From an uncultured Bacteroidales bacterium (GTDB lineage Bacteria > Bacteroidota > Bacteroidia > Bacteroidales > F082), in contig CAJOIH010000001.1 in assembly GCA_905234455.1 (NCBI GenBank), positions 1 through 64,000 of the forward strand: 64,000 nt of DNA, in the 5' to 3' direction. The position numbers and the translations under genes were made by a program. Of this stretch, positions 21,727-30,525 are shown one piece after another. Each line of letters starts with the position of its first letter. The stretch's first letter is position 1. The notes under the pieces were generated by a model. The model was not told where the DNA came from and ran no database searches. It saw only the letters and a program-made list of their open reading frames with translations.

Positions 21727-24255
21727 TTATTCAACGACGATTTTCCTTGTGGAGACACCTGAACTATTGGAGAGCACCATGAAGTAGATGCCTGAACTTA
21801 GGTTGGATTCGATGCGGAGGTCGCTTTCAGTCACGCCTTGCAGGAAGACTTGTCCAGTGCTGTTGAAGAGTCTGTAGCCAGTTGAGACGTTGACACCCTC
21901 AATTTGGATGACGCCCTTGGTGGGGTTGGGATACACCCTCAGGCTGTTGGTGCTTTCGCTGACATTCCAGTCGCGGATGCGGACGGTAACCGAGCCGGTG
22001 GCGATGTTGCCTTCTCCGTCAGTGACTGTGACGTTGTAGGTGGTCTCCTCAGCAGTCGGGGTAGCCACGGGATTGGCGATGTTCGGGTCGCTAAGGGTCT
22101 CGTCGAACTCCCACTGGTAGGTATAGTTGCCATCACCGCCAGAGGCAAGTGCGGTGAGTTGTGAGCTCTGTCCTTCTTCAACGACTTCGGGGTCGGCGTA
22201 GACTTCCACCTCAAGCGGGTCGCCGCCGATGCCAATACAATGCACTGTGGCGGACCAACCTTCTCTGGTGACAGAAGTGTCAGAAGTGAAACGGAAGGTC
22301 AGGGCGCCTTGGGCATTGGTGGCGGTCACGGTACCAGGATTGCTGCTTCCCGAATACTGGCCGATAAGTGTTGCACTGGTGGAGGTGCCATCGTAGATAT
22401 AGAGGAAGTCATAGTTGTTTTCGAGGTCGAAGAAGGTGAAGACGGCTTCAAGCATGGCGCCTGGTGTAGAAGGCAGGAAGGTCATGGTGAGGTCCTTGCT
22501 GCTGCTGTAAGGGTTGCTGGCGCCACCGTCATCATAGAATAGGGCGTCGCAGGTGGTAACAGAGCCGTTCTGCATGTTGTAAGCCTCCACCACAGAGATG
22601 TAGTTCGGCGCAAATTTGGTGGAGCTTTCGCCATCAGCGTTGGTCACCGTGAGGCGCACGTTGAAGGTGCCGGCCTGGTTATAGGTTACGGTGGGGTTCT
22701 GGGCTGTCGAAGTGGCAGGGGTGCCGCCTTCAAACTCCCAGTCCCAGCTCACGAGTTGTGCACCCCATGAGTTGTCGGTGAAATGTACGATGCCGCCGAT
22801 GTTGACGGTAGTGGCGTCGGCCACGAAGTCGGCCACGATGCCTTCCAAGGGCACCAACTGGGCGTTGATGTTGATGGTCTGGCCATCGGTCACGGTTACC
22901 TGGGTCTCGTAAGCCTCATAGCCGTTCTTGGTGATCCTCACAGTGTAGGTGCCAGCCTTCACGGGACGATGGAAGTCGCCGCCAGGCAGTTGGGTGGAGA
23001 CCGTGGAGTATTGGTCGTCATGGCCCACCAAGGTAACGGCGGCACCGCCGATGGGAGCCCTTGACTCAGCGTCAACCACGGTGCCATGGATGCCGTACAG
23101 GCACTGGTTCATATAGGCGAAAATGGAGTTCTTGTTGATATTCCAGAAACTGGGCATCTGGCTCGCAGGGGGGCACTTGGTGTTGGAGCATTCGATAGTC
23201 AGCTCGCGGCATTGGGCATAGCCGTTCATGTAATCCTGGCGGCCGCCGCCAATCATGTACCATTGGGCACCATTGGTGATGCCGTTGTTGTAATCGGTCA
23301 TGTAGCTTGGATTGACTACGTGGCATAGGTCGGCATATTCGTGTGAGATGAGTTGGTACCAGGCGTCGTCAGCGTGGAGCGTGTAGGTGTTGTCCCAAGG
23401 ATAGTTCATCACCTCGGCGCCGCCGTGGTAGTTGGCGCCCATCACGAAGTTGTTGTCCTGGGCCAACTGCATGAACCATTCGGTCTCCTGGGCATAGGGG
23501 TTCCCGTCGGGGTGTGCGCTGCCGTGGGGATCGGCGTAGTTGCGGTTCATGTCGATGCCGTTGGCGTTGTAACGCTGGGCTCCGTTCACGGTGTTGTTGC
23601 CACCGTGGTAGGTGCCATCAGGGTTGGTGTTGGGTCCGACATAAAGGTCGATGTTGTCCATAACCATCTGAACTTCAGGCTCGTCGGGATTTTCAAGCAG
23701 GTAGTCGATGAGGCGAAGCATCAGCATCCAGCCGGTGGTCTCGTCGCCGTGGATGGTCGAGGTGTACAGGAACTTGGGTTTTCCGGCACCTGATCCGTTG
23801 TTGATGTGGGCGATCAAGATCTTGCGGTTGCTCGGCAGGGTTCCAAGCTCGATAATTTCGCATTTGTCGGGATGGTCGGTGGCAAACTGGTACATCATGT
23901 TTTCGTAGGCCTCATAGGTGGGATATTGGTCCCAGTCATACTCGGCGCGGTTGTTGCCATCCCACATCTCAGCCTCGAACAACATCGAAGGGGGTGTTTG
24001 AAGCGTCGGCTTGAAACCATATTCTATAAAAGCAGCGTATTGCTTGTTGTTGGCATAGGCGGTAACCACGTTGCCATCGACACGGTCCACGGAGACCATT
24101 TGGGCGATCATCATCAGATTCTCATCTACTCCCAATTCAAAGGTGAAATAATACTCATTGCGTTCCTGCATGAGCTGATTGAGTTCCTGTTGGCTCTTTT
24201 GGGCGAACAGGTTGCCGCAGAGCAATACGGCTAAAATGATGAATACTTTTTTCAT
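21727..24255 (-). CDS. Secreted M14 zinc carboxypeptidase with CarboxypepD_reg, PKD, CUB-like and T9SS C-terminal domains
   Basis: STIHGDETTGW, NPDGTYHGGNNTVNGAQRYNANGIDMNRNY, ELTIECSN; SLRVYPNPTKGVIQIEG...GIYFMVLSNSSGVSTRKIVVE. Confidence 0.92.
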   Translation of the reverse strand: MKKVFIILAVLLCGNLFAQKSQQELNQLMQERNEYYFTFELGVDENLMMIAQMVSVDRVDGNVVTAYANNKQYAAFIEYGFKPTLQTPPSMLFEAEMWDGNNRAEYDWDQYPTYEAYENMMYQFATDHPDKCEIIELGTLPSNRKILIAHINNGSGAGKPKFLYTSTIHGDETTGWMLMLRLIDYLLENPDEPEVQMVMDNIDLYVGPNTNPDGTYHGGNNTVNGAQRYNANGIDMNRNYADPHGSAHPDGNPYAQETEWFMQLAQDNNFVMGANYHGGAEVMNYPWDNTYTLHADDAWYQLISHEYADLCHVVNPSYMTDYNNGITNGAQWYMIGGGRQDYMNGYAQCRELTIECSNTKCPPASQMPSFWNINKNSIFAYMNQCLYGIHGTVVDAESRAPIGGAAVTLVGHDDQYSTVSTQLPGGDFHRPVKAGTYTVRITKNGYEAYETQVTVTDGQTININAQLVPLEGIVADFVADATTVNIGGIVHFTDNSWGAQLVSWDWEFEGGTPATSTAQNPTVTYNQAGTFNVRLTVTNADGESSTKFAPNYISVVEAYNMQNGSVTTCDALFYDDGGASNPYSSSKDLTMTFLPSTPGAMLEAVFTFFDLENNYDFLYIYDGTSTSATLIGQYSGSSNPGTVTATNAQGALTFRFTSDTSVTREGWSATVHCIGIGGDPLEVEVYADPEVVEEGQSSQLTALASGGDGNYTYQWEFDETLSDPNIANPVATPTAEETTYNVTVTDGEGNIATGSVTVRIRDWNVSESTNSLRVYPNPTKGVIQIEGVNVSTGYRLFNSTGQVFLQGVTESDLRIESNLSSGIYFMVLSNSSGVSTRKIVVE

Positions 24256-24259
24256 GAAT

Positions 24260-25144
24260 TTATTTGTCTTTTAATTGTTTCCATTCTTCGATGATGTCGG
24301 CCTCCACTTTCTCATTCACGGGGACCAGGGGCAGACGGAGCACATTTTTGCAAAGGCCCATTTGGCTCATCAGGCATTTGATGCCGGCGGGGTTGCCGTC
24401 GGCGAAGATGAGCTGGTTCATGCGCATCATGGCATAGTGCAGTTTCAAAGCCTCATCGGTGCGGCCTTCCTTCATGGCGCGCATCATGCGGGAGAAGGGC
24501 TTGGTGTAGGCATTGGCGGCTACCGAGATGACGCCCGTGGCGCCGAGGGCCATCAGGGGTTGGGTGATGCCGTCGTCGCCCGAGAGCACGTCGAAGTCGG
24601 TGGGCTTGTCGCGCAGGATCTCCATGATTTGCTGGAGGTTGCCCGAAGCTTCTTTGACGGCCACGATGTTGGGATGTTGGGCCAGCTCTACGCAGGTGGC
24701 AGCTTGCAGGTTCACACCCACTCGACCAGGAACATTGTAAAGGATCACAGGTACGGGGCTGGCATTGGCGATGGCTTCGAAGTGGGCCTTCATGCCGCGT
24801 TGATTGGGCTTGTTGTAGTAGGGTACCACGCTGAGAATGCCTTGGATGCCGGTGAAGTCTTGAGATTGGATAGCCTCAATAACGGCTTGGGTGTTGTTGC
24901 CTCCCATGCCGAGCAAAACCCGAAGCCTTTGGGCATTGGTCTTCAGGATGGAATCGACAACTTGTTTTTTCTCCTCGTTGGTGAGGGTAGGGGCTTCGGA
25001 GGTGGTCCCCAAAGCTACCAAAAAGTCGGCACCGTTGTCGATGACATGGTTGACGATGCGTTCCAACGAAGCATAATCAATGGATTTGTCCTCGTTGAAC
25101 GGCGTAATCAACGCGATGCCTGTTCCTTTAAATATGTTTTTCAT
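24260..25144 (-). CDS. dapA: 4-hydroxy-tetrahydrodipicolinate synthase
   Basis: GTGIALITPFNEDKSID, LGTTSEAPTLTNEE, YYNKPNQRG, VILYNVPGRVG, AVKEASGN. Confidence 0.96.
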   Translation of the reverse strand: MKNIFKGTGIALITPFNEDKSIDYASLERIVNHVIDNGADFLVALGTTSEAPTLTNEEKKQVVDSILKTNAQRLRVLLGMGGNNTQAVIEAIQSQDFTGIQGILSVVPYYNKPNQRGMKAHFEAIANASPVPVILYNVPGRVGVNLQAATCVELAQHPNIVAVKEASGNLQQIMEILRDKPTDFDVLSGDDGITQPLMALGATGVISVAANAYTKPFSRMMRAMKEGRTDEALKLHYAMMRMNQLIFADGNPAGIKCLMSQMGLCKNVLRLPLVPVNEKVEADIIEEWKQLKDK

Positions 25145-25160
25145 TTTTCTTTGCTTTTTT

Positions 25161-25700
25161 TCATCTTCCCGTTAGGGCTTTCAAGTAAACATAGATGGCC
25201 TGGACGTCGTGGATTGGGTCTTGGTTATCGCCACTGTCGATGATCAGGTCGTAAAGTTGGTAGTGATCGCTCTTGGTCATGCTGATCCTGAAGCTTGCAT
25301 GGGGGAGAACGGCCAGGTAATCGGCGATGTCGGTGTGTTTTTTCGACATGTTGACGATCAGATGTGACATGGGTAGCTTGCGCACTTCCTCTTGCTTCTC
25401 GGCTTTCAGCACGGTCATGAACCCGAAGTCTTTGGTGGTTACCTCACAATACTGGTCGCTGAGCAAAACGTTGTCGGACGCCTTCTCGGTAATGATGATG
25501 AAACGCGTCCAAGTGATGCCAAAGAGTGACTTGATACGGTCTTCGATGACGCGCACTTCCTCTTTGTCCATGTCGTCAAGGATGACAATGACCGATGGGA
25601 GCTTCTCAAGGTCAGGCATGCGACAACCATTCTTCTCAGCGATGAACTGGCTGATGGTGCGGTTGAGGGCACGGTATCTTAGTTTGTCAGAAAATGACAT
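25161..25700 (-). CDS. Conserved Bacteroidetes protein (DUF6913-like)
   Basis: FSDKLRYRALNRT...SVIVILDDMDKEEVRVIEDRIKSLFG; family recalled, not searched. Confidence 0.6.
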   Translation of the reverse strand: MSFSDKLRYRALNRTISQFIAEKNGCRMPDLEKLPSVIVILDDMDKEEVRVIEDRIKSLFGITWTRFIIITEKASDNVLLSDQYCEVTTKDFGFMTVLKAEKQEEVRKLPMSHLIVNMSKKHTDIADYLAVLPHASFRISMTKSDHYQLYDLIIDSGDNQDPIHDVQAIYVYLKALTGR

Positions 25701-25775
25701 TGTTTTTCAGAATTAATTCGGCAAAAATAGTCATTTCTTTTTTAATTTAGTGTATTTTTGCGCAAAAATTTCAAG

Positions 25776-26540
25776 ATGCTGATCACGGTACTAGGTAGCG
25801 GCACTTCCCAAGGCGTTCCCGTCATCGGGTGCCAATGTCCAGTGTGTCAGTCGACAGACCCTCGCGACAAGCGTACCCGCACCTCGATTTTGATCCGTAC
25901 CGGGCAGGTGACTGTAGCGGTGGATGCCGGTCCCGACTTCCGTCAGCAGATGCTTCGTGAAGGCATCAACCACCTGGATGCGGTGTTCATTACCCATGAG
26001 CATAAGGATCATATCGGTGGACTCGACGATGTTCGCCCCTTCATCTTCAGTCAGGGCAACAAGCCTATGCCTCTTTTTGTCGACAAGTCGGCCCTTCCTG
26101 AGATCAAACGGGAGTTTTCCTATGCTTTTAAAGAGCACCTATATCCTGGGGCTCCCACCTATGACGTGCATCTCATCGACGAGACTCCCTTCGATTTCGG
26201 CGACTTGCATGTAGAGCCTATCAAGATGAAGCATTACACCCTCACCAGCTACGCTTTCCGTATCGGCCGGTTTGCCTATGTTACCGACTTGAGTGAGGTC
26301 AGCCGGCACCTGATGTCCAAACTCCAAGGCGTGGAATACCTCATTGTAGAGGCGCTGGGTCCCCATCCCCATTATTCGCACATCAACTTGGAACAAGCAG
26401 TGGAGATGGCATCTCAACTTAAAGTCAAGCAGGCGTGGTTTACCCATTGCAGCCATCACATAGGTAGGGCTATTGATGTGAATGCGGCTTTGCCGACAAA
26501 TATGATGTTGGCTTACGACGGTTTAAGTTTTGAAGTATAA
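25776..26540 (+). CDS. MBL-fold metallohydrolase (PhnP-like)
   Basis: LGSGTSQGVPVIGCQCPVC, FITHEHKDHIGGLDDVRPF; ATG at 25776; -7 element TATTTTTG at 25753-25760. Confidence 0.9.
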   Translation: MLITVLGSGTSQGVPVIGCQCPVCQSTDPRDKRTRTSILIRTGQVTVAVDAGPDFRQQMLREGINHLDAVFITHEHKDHIGGLDDVRPFIFSQGNKPMPLFVDKSALPEIKREFSYAFKEHLYPGAPTYDVHLIDETPFDFGDLHVEPIKMKHYTLTSYAFRIGRFAYVTDLSEVSRHLMSKLQGVEYLIVEALGPHPHYSHINLEQAVEMASQLKVKQAWFTHCSHHIGRAIDVNAALPTNMMLAYDGLSFEV

Positions 26541-26652
26541 CTCATTTATTCTTTTCCTGTAAACGTATATATATTAATATAGGTATAGGAATAAAAGAAT
26601 AGCTTTTTTAAAAATATTTTTCAGATTTTTCTTGTATTATCGAAAATCTTAC

Positions 26653-26684
26653 TATTTTTGTGTCGATATTCAAATTTTGACACA
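26653..26684 (+). promoter_or_regulatory. Promoter -7 (TATTTTTG 26653-26660) overlapped by inverted repeat TGTGTC-N14-GACACA
   Basis: IR arms 26659-26664 and 26679-26684, just upstream of the HTH gene ATG at 26687. Confidence 0.55.
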
Positions 26685-26686
26685 TT

Positions 26687-26956
26687 ATGGATTTAAAAAC
26701 TGTTCACCTCGGCGTCATGGTCAAAAAGGAACTCAAGGCCCAAGGCAGGTCCGTGGTATGGCTTGCCCGCACTATCAACATGGAACGTAGCGGCATTTAC
26801 AAATTATTCGACCGGAACAGCTTCGACGTGGGGCTGCTGATACGCATCAGCCTGGTTATGAACCATGACTTTTTCTGGGATATTTCGAACAAAATCCGGG
26901 AGAATTATGACGAAATGATCGAATTGTACCTAAATTATCAACAAAAACGCATCTAA
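26687..26956 (+). CDS. Small HTH DNA-binding protein
   Basis: 89 aa; HTH-like VVWLARTINMERSGIYKLFDRNSFDVGLLIRIS. Confidence 0.75.
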   Translation: MDLKTVHLGVMVKKELKAQGRSVVWLARTINMERSGIYKLFDRNSFDVGLLIRISLVMNHDFFWDISNKIRENYDEMIELYLNYQQKRI

Positions 26957-27009
26957 ACTATCATCAAAAAACATGCAATAGTTTGAAAAGTTTTTCCTTA
27001 CTTTGCAAT

Positions 27010-27109
27010 TGAAACCTTTAAGGTCCATTATATAACCAATCAAACCAAAATGGTTCATTTGTATCTCGACCGACTGGATGCTGCTGTGACGGCCCCATCC
27101 AGTCTTTTT
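27010..27109 (+). ncRNA. Candidate small RNA (or leader containing a 27-aa ORF 27050..27133)
   Basis: Near-consensus -7 element TTACTTTG (26998-27005); GACTGGATG (27072-27080) / CATCCAGTC (27096-27104) hairpin then TTTTT; isolated intergenic position. Confidence 0.45.
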
Positions 27110-27173
27110 ATGACTGAATCCAACCTTAAGTAACAAGATTTCCGAAATGTTTCAGTTTTTTGAAAGATTTTTT

Positions 27174-28412
27174 TTAAATCTTCAAACCAAGTTCTTTGGG
27201 ATAGCAGATGAAATGCCGTACCGTGGGCTGGGTGAGGACGTCGAGGTGCAGCTCTCCGGAAACCTCGCTGATGTCCCTGACAGTGCCGTCTTTGTATAGG
27301 ATGTTGATGGCAGGCTTGCCAGGATGGTAAGCGTGGTTGGTGGAGACGCCTTGCAAGAGCATAAAGCTGGCATCGTACAGCGAAAGGCCGTAATGCTTGG
27401 CGATGGCGTGGAGGATTTCGTCCTTATAGGCTGGGTCGAAAGGCTCCTGCGCCATCTCGATGCGGAACAAACGCCGATCGATGAGCCGTTGGCAGAGTTC
27501 GCGCAGGACGAAGTCCGTATCGGTTGACCAGAGCTTCACCGCTGTCATCACGTCGTTGTCATCGAGCTGACCGAAAGCCGCCATTACCTCATCCATGTCG
27601 TCATTAGCAGTGAAAGACGCCTCGTGCCTTAAGAAATAGGATAGGGCAGGGGTGGCAGGCAAAAGACGTTCCTTGCTGATCATACGGGCCCGTTTCAGGA
27701 TTTCGCGCAGCATATATTCCGCACTCAGTACCGTCTTGTGCATGTAAACCTGCCAATACATGATACGTCTAGACACCAGGAAGCTTTCTACCGAATAGAT
27801 GCCCTTGGCCTCGATGGCGAGATCGTTGCCGACCACGTCCATCATGTCCAACAGCCGTTCGGCGTTCACATTGCCCTCGGCCATGCCGGTGAAGAAACTG
27901 TCGCGCTTCAGGTAATCGATGCGGTCCACGTCCAACTGACTCGAGATGAGCTTGCTCAAAAAGCCTTTCTCATACTGATCGGTGAAGATGCTGATGGCCA
28001 AGTCGAGCTGTCCGTGATGGAGCTCGTTGAACTTCTCCATCATCCGCAACGAGAGTTCCTCGTGGGTGATGCCTTGAACGATGCTGTTCTCCAAGGTGTG
28101 GGAGAACGGACCGTGACCGCTGTCGTGTAACAAGATGGCCAGCGATGCGGCATCCATCTCCTCCTTGCTGATCTGGTGTCCCTTGTCACTCAATAGCTGC
28201 ACCGCCCTCCGCATCAGATGCATGGCACCCAGGCTGTGGGCAAAACGGGTGTGGTTGGCGCCAGGATACACCAAATTGGTCAAACTGACCTGTTTGATGC
28301 GCCTTAAACGTTGAAAATACGGATGCTCAATGATATCATAGTGCAATTCGTCAGGAATCCTGACAAACCCGTAGATCGGGTCGTTGATGATTTTTTTCTT
28401 GTTGGTATTCAT
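27174..28412 (-). CDS. HD-domain phosphohydrolase
   Basis: IKQVSLTNLVYPGANHTRFAHSLGAMHLM, LLHDSGHGPFSHTLE. Confidence 0.92.
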   Translation of the reverse strand: MNTNKKKIINDPIYGFVRIPDELHYDIIEHPYFQRLRRIKQVSLTNLVYPGANHTRFAHSLGAMHLMRRAVQLLSDKGHQISKEEMDAASLAILLHDSGHGPFSHTLENSIVQGITHEELSLRMMEKFNELHHGQLDLAISIFTDQYEKGFLSKLISSQLDVDRIDYLKRDSFFTGMAEGNVNAERLLDMMDVVGNDLAIEAKGIYSVESFLVSRRIMYWQVYMHKTVLSAEYMLREILKRARMISKERLLPATPALSYFLRHEASFTANDDMDEVMAAFGQLDDNDVMTAVKLWSTDTDFVLRELCQRLIDRRLFRIEMAQEPFDPAYKDEILHAIAKHYGLSLYDASFMLLQGVSTNHAYHPGKPAINILYKDGTVRDISEVSGELHLDVLTQPTVRHFICYPKELGLKI

Positions 28413-28430
28413 GCCGCAAAAATAAAAAAA

Positions 28431-28465
28431 AGTTGGCAGTTGACAGGTAGCAATTTGCAGTTATA
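28431..28465 (+). repeat. Degenerate heptamer array AGTTGGC AGTTGAC AGGTAGC AATTTGC AGTTATA
   Basis: Five consecutive 7-mers sharing an AGTT-like core. Confidence 0.55.
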
Positions 28466-28477
28466 CAACATTCTTAT

Positions 28478-28485
28478 TATTTTTG
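28478..28485 (+). promoter_or_regulatory. -7 element TATTTTTG upstream of porX
   Basis: Exact TAnnTTTG match. Confidence 0.5.
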
Positions 28486-28507
28486 CGTTATTGATTCCAA
28501 AACCCAA

Positions 28508-28535
28508 CTCCTAACTCCTAACCCCTAACTCCTAA
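28508..28535 (+). repeat. Heptamer tandem repeat CTCCTAA x4 (third unit CCCCTAA)
   Basis: CTCCTAA CTCCTAA CCCCTAA CTCCTAA ending 2 nt before the porX ATG. Confidence 0.9.
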
Positions 28536-28537
28536 CT

Positions 28538-30094
28538 ATGGAAAGAACCACAATCCTTTGGGCTGACGATGAAATTGATCTCCTGAAGCCCCATATCATG
28601 TTTCTCGAACAGAAAGGTTATGAGGTGGTCACCGCCAACAGCGGCTCCGATGCCATCGACCTGGTGCGTGAACGTCCCTTCGATATTGTGTTCCTCGACG
28701 AGCAAATGCCCGGCGTGAGCGGCATTGAGGCTCTTGAAGTCATTAAGCGTGAACACCCCAACCTCCCCGTGGTGATGATTACCAAGAGCGAAGAGGAGAC
28801 CATCATGGAATCGGCCATCGGCTCCGATATTGCCGACTACCTCATCAAGCCAGTCAACCCGAACCAGATCCTCCTGTCGCTCAAACGTAATCTCGAGCAT
28901 CGCCAGCTTCGGGACGAGAAGTCGACCATGAACTACCAACAGGAGTTCCGTAACATCGCCATGGAATTGGGCGGGAATCTCAACTACAACGAGTGGATCA
29001 CACTCTATAAAAAACTGGTGCGGTGGGAATTGGAACTGCAGAAATCGACCGATGAAGGCATCAAACAGATCCTGGCTGATCAAAAACAAGAGGCCGACGC
29101 CCTGTTTACCCGATTCGTGGAACGCAATTACGTCGACTGGATTCAAGGCAAGGCCGACAAGCCGGTGATGTCACATACCCTCGTCCGCGACAAAGTGCTG
29201 CCACGGCTCGACGACAGCACCCGTCCCCTGTTCCTCATTGTCATCGACAACCTTCGCTACGACCAGTGGAAAGCTATCCAGCCCTTGCTTGAGAACTACT
29301 TCCGTGTGGATGCCGATGACGTCTATTACAGCATCCTGCCCACCTCCACTCAGTACGCCCGTAACGCCCTCTTCGCTGGATTGATGCCACTTGAGATCCG
29401 CCGCCGCTACCCCAAATGGTGGGTCGACGAGGATGAGGAAGGTACTAAGAACCAGTTTGAGGGTGAGCTTTTTGGCGAACAACTGAAACGTCATGGGAAA
29501 AGCATCAAGTATTCGTACAACAAAGTGCTGAACCTCCAGGCAGGCAAGAAGCTTTACGAGCAGATGTCGAACCTGATGCAGAATAAGATCAACATCATCG
29601 TGTACAACTTTGTCGACATGCTCTCGCACGCCCGCACTGAAATGGAAATCATCCGTGAACTGGCCGACGACGAGGAGGCCTATCGCTCGCTCATGTATTC
29701 GTGGTTCGAGCACTCCAGCTTGTTCGACATGATGCGGTTCATTGCCGACAAGGGGTGCAGCATGGTGGTCACCACCGACCATGGCTCGGCCTACGTGAAG
29801 AATCCTGTCAAGATTCTCGGCGACCGCGAGGTAAACACCAACTTGCGCTACAAATACGGCAAGAACCTGAAATACAATCCCAAAGAAGTGTTCGAGATCA
29901 AGGATCCGGAGAAGATTTTCCTACCCAGGCCCAACCTTAGCACTTCCTACGTGTTTGCCGGATCAGGTGATTTCTTCGCCTATCCGAATAACTACAACTA
30001 CTACGTCAGCTATTACCGCAATACCTTCCAACACGGAGGCATCTCCATGAGCGAGATGCTCATACCGGTCATCTCACTGTCTTCGAAACGATGA
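28538..30094 (+). CDS. porX: PorX: response-regulator receiver plus PglZ alkaline-phosphatase-like domain (T9SS regulator)
   Basis: ILWADDEIDLLKPHI, DIVFLDEQMPGVSGIEAL; PglZ-type FLIVIDNLRYDQWKAI, SILPTSTQYARNALFAGLMP, TTDHGSAYV. Confidence 0.93.
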   Translation: MERTTILWADDEIDLLKPHIMFLEQKGYEVVTANSGSDAIDLVRERPFDIVFLDEQMPGVSGIEALEVIKREHPNLPVVMITKSEEETIMESAIGSDIADYLIKPVNPNQILLSLKRNLEHRQLRDEKSTMNYQQEFRNIAMELGGNLNYNEWITLYKKLVRWELELQKSTDEGIKQILADQKQEADALFTRFVERNYVDWIQGKADKPVMSHTLVRDKVLPRLDDSTRPLFLIVIDNLRYDQWKAIQPLLENYFRVDADDVYYSILPTSTQYARNALFAGLMPLEIRRRYPKWWVDEDEEGTKNQFEGELFGEQLKRHGKSIKYSYNKVLNLQAGKKLYEQMSNLMQNKINIIVYNFVDMLSHARTEMEIIRELADDEEAYRSLMYSWFEHSSLFDMMRFIADKGCSMVVTTDHGSAYVKNPVKILGDREVNTNLRYKYGKNLKYNPKEVFEIKDPEKIFLPRPNLSTSYVFAGSGDFFAYPNNYNYYVSYYRNTFQHGGISMSEMLIPVISLSSKR

Positions 30095-30525
30095 AAAAAG
30101 AATTCCATATCCACAACGTGGAAGGCCTCACCGAGGTCTCCGATTACCTGCTCTCGCTACGTGACCGTGCCGATGTGGTGGCCTTCTATGGTCCAATGGG
30201 CGCAGGTAAAACCACATTGATCAAAAACCTCTGTCACCGCATGGGAGTCACCGACGAGGTCAACAGCCCCACTTTCGCCATCGTCAATGAATACGTCACG
30301 GAAACGGGCGAGTCGGTGTATCATTTTGATTTTTACAGAATCAAGAAACTTGAAGAGGCGTATGACATCGGCTATGAGAACTATTTCTATAGCGGTAACC
30401 TCTGCCTGATCGAATGGCCCGAGCTCATTGAGCCGCTGCTTCCTGAACAATACCTTCGTGTGGATATCCGTCTGGGTGCCAACGATGATGAACGAATAAT
30501 AGAAATTGTTGATTATGAGGCTTGA
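30091..30525 (+). CDS. tsaE: tRNA threonylcarbamoyladenosine biosynthesis ATPase TsaE
   Basis: FYGPMGAGKTTLIKNLC, VNSPTFAIVNEY, HFDFYRI, LIEWPE. Confidence 0.95.
   Translation: MKKEFHIHNVEGLTEVSDYLLSLRDRADVVAFYGPMGAGKTTLIKNLCHRMGVTDEVNSPTFAIVNEYVTETGESVYHFDFYRIKKLEEAYDIGYENYFYSGNLCLIEWPELIEPLLPEQYLRVDIRLGANDDERIIEIVDYEA

Noticed and set aside
24275-25243. 322-aa plus-strand ORF antisense to dapA
   Set aside because: dapA is unmistakable on the minus strand; the plus-strand translation is codon-bias shadow
27105-27180. Reading the 27072-27109 hairpin as the terminator of the minus-strand HD gene
   Set aside because: The T-run lies on the plus-strand 3' side only; on the minus strand the hairpin is followed by GTCGAGATACAAATG, without a T-run
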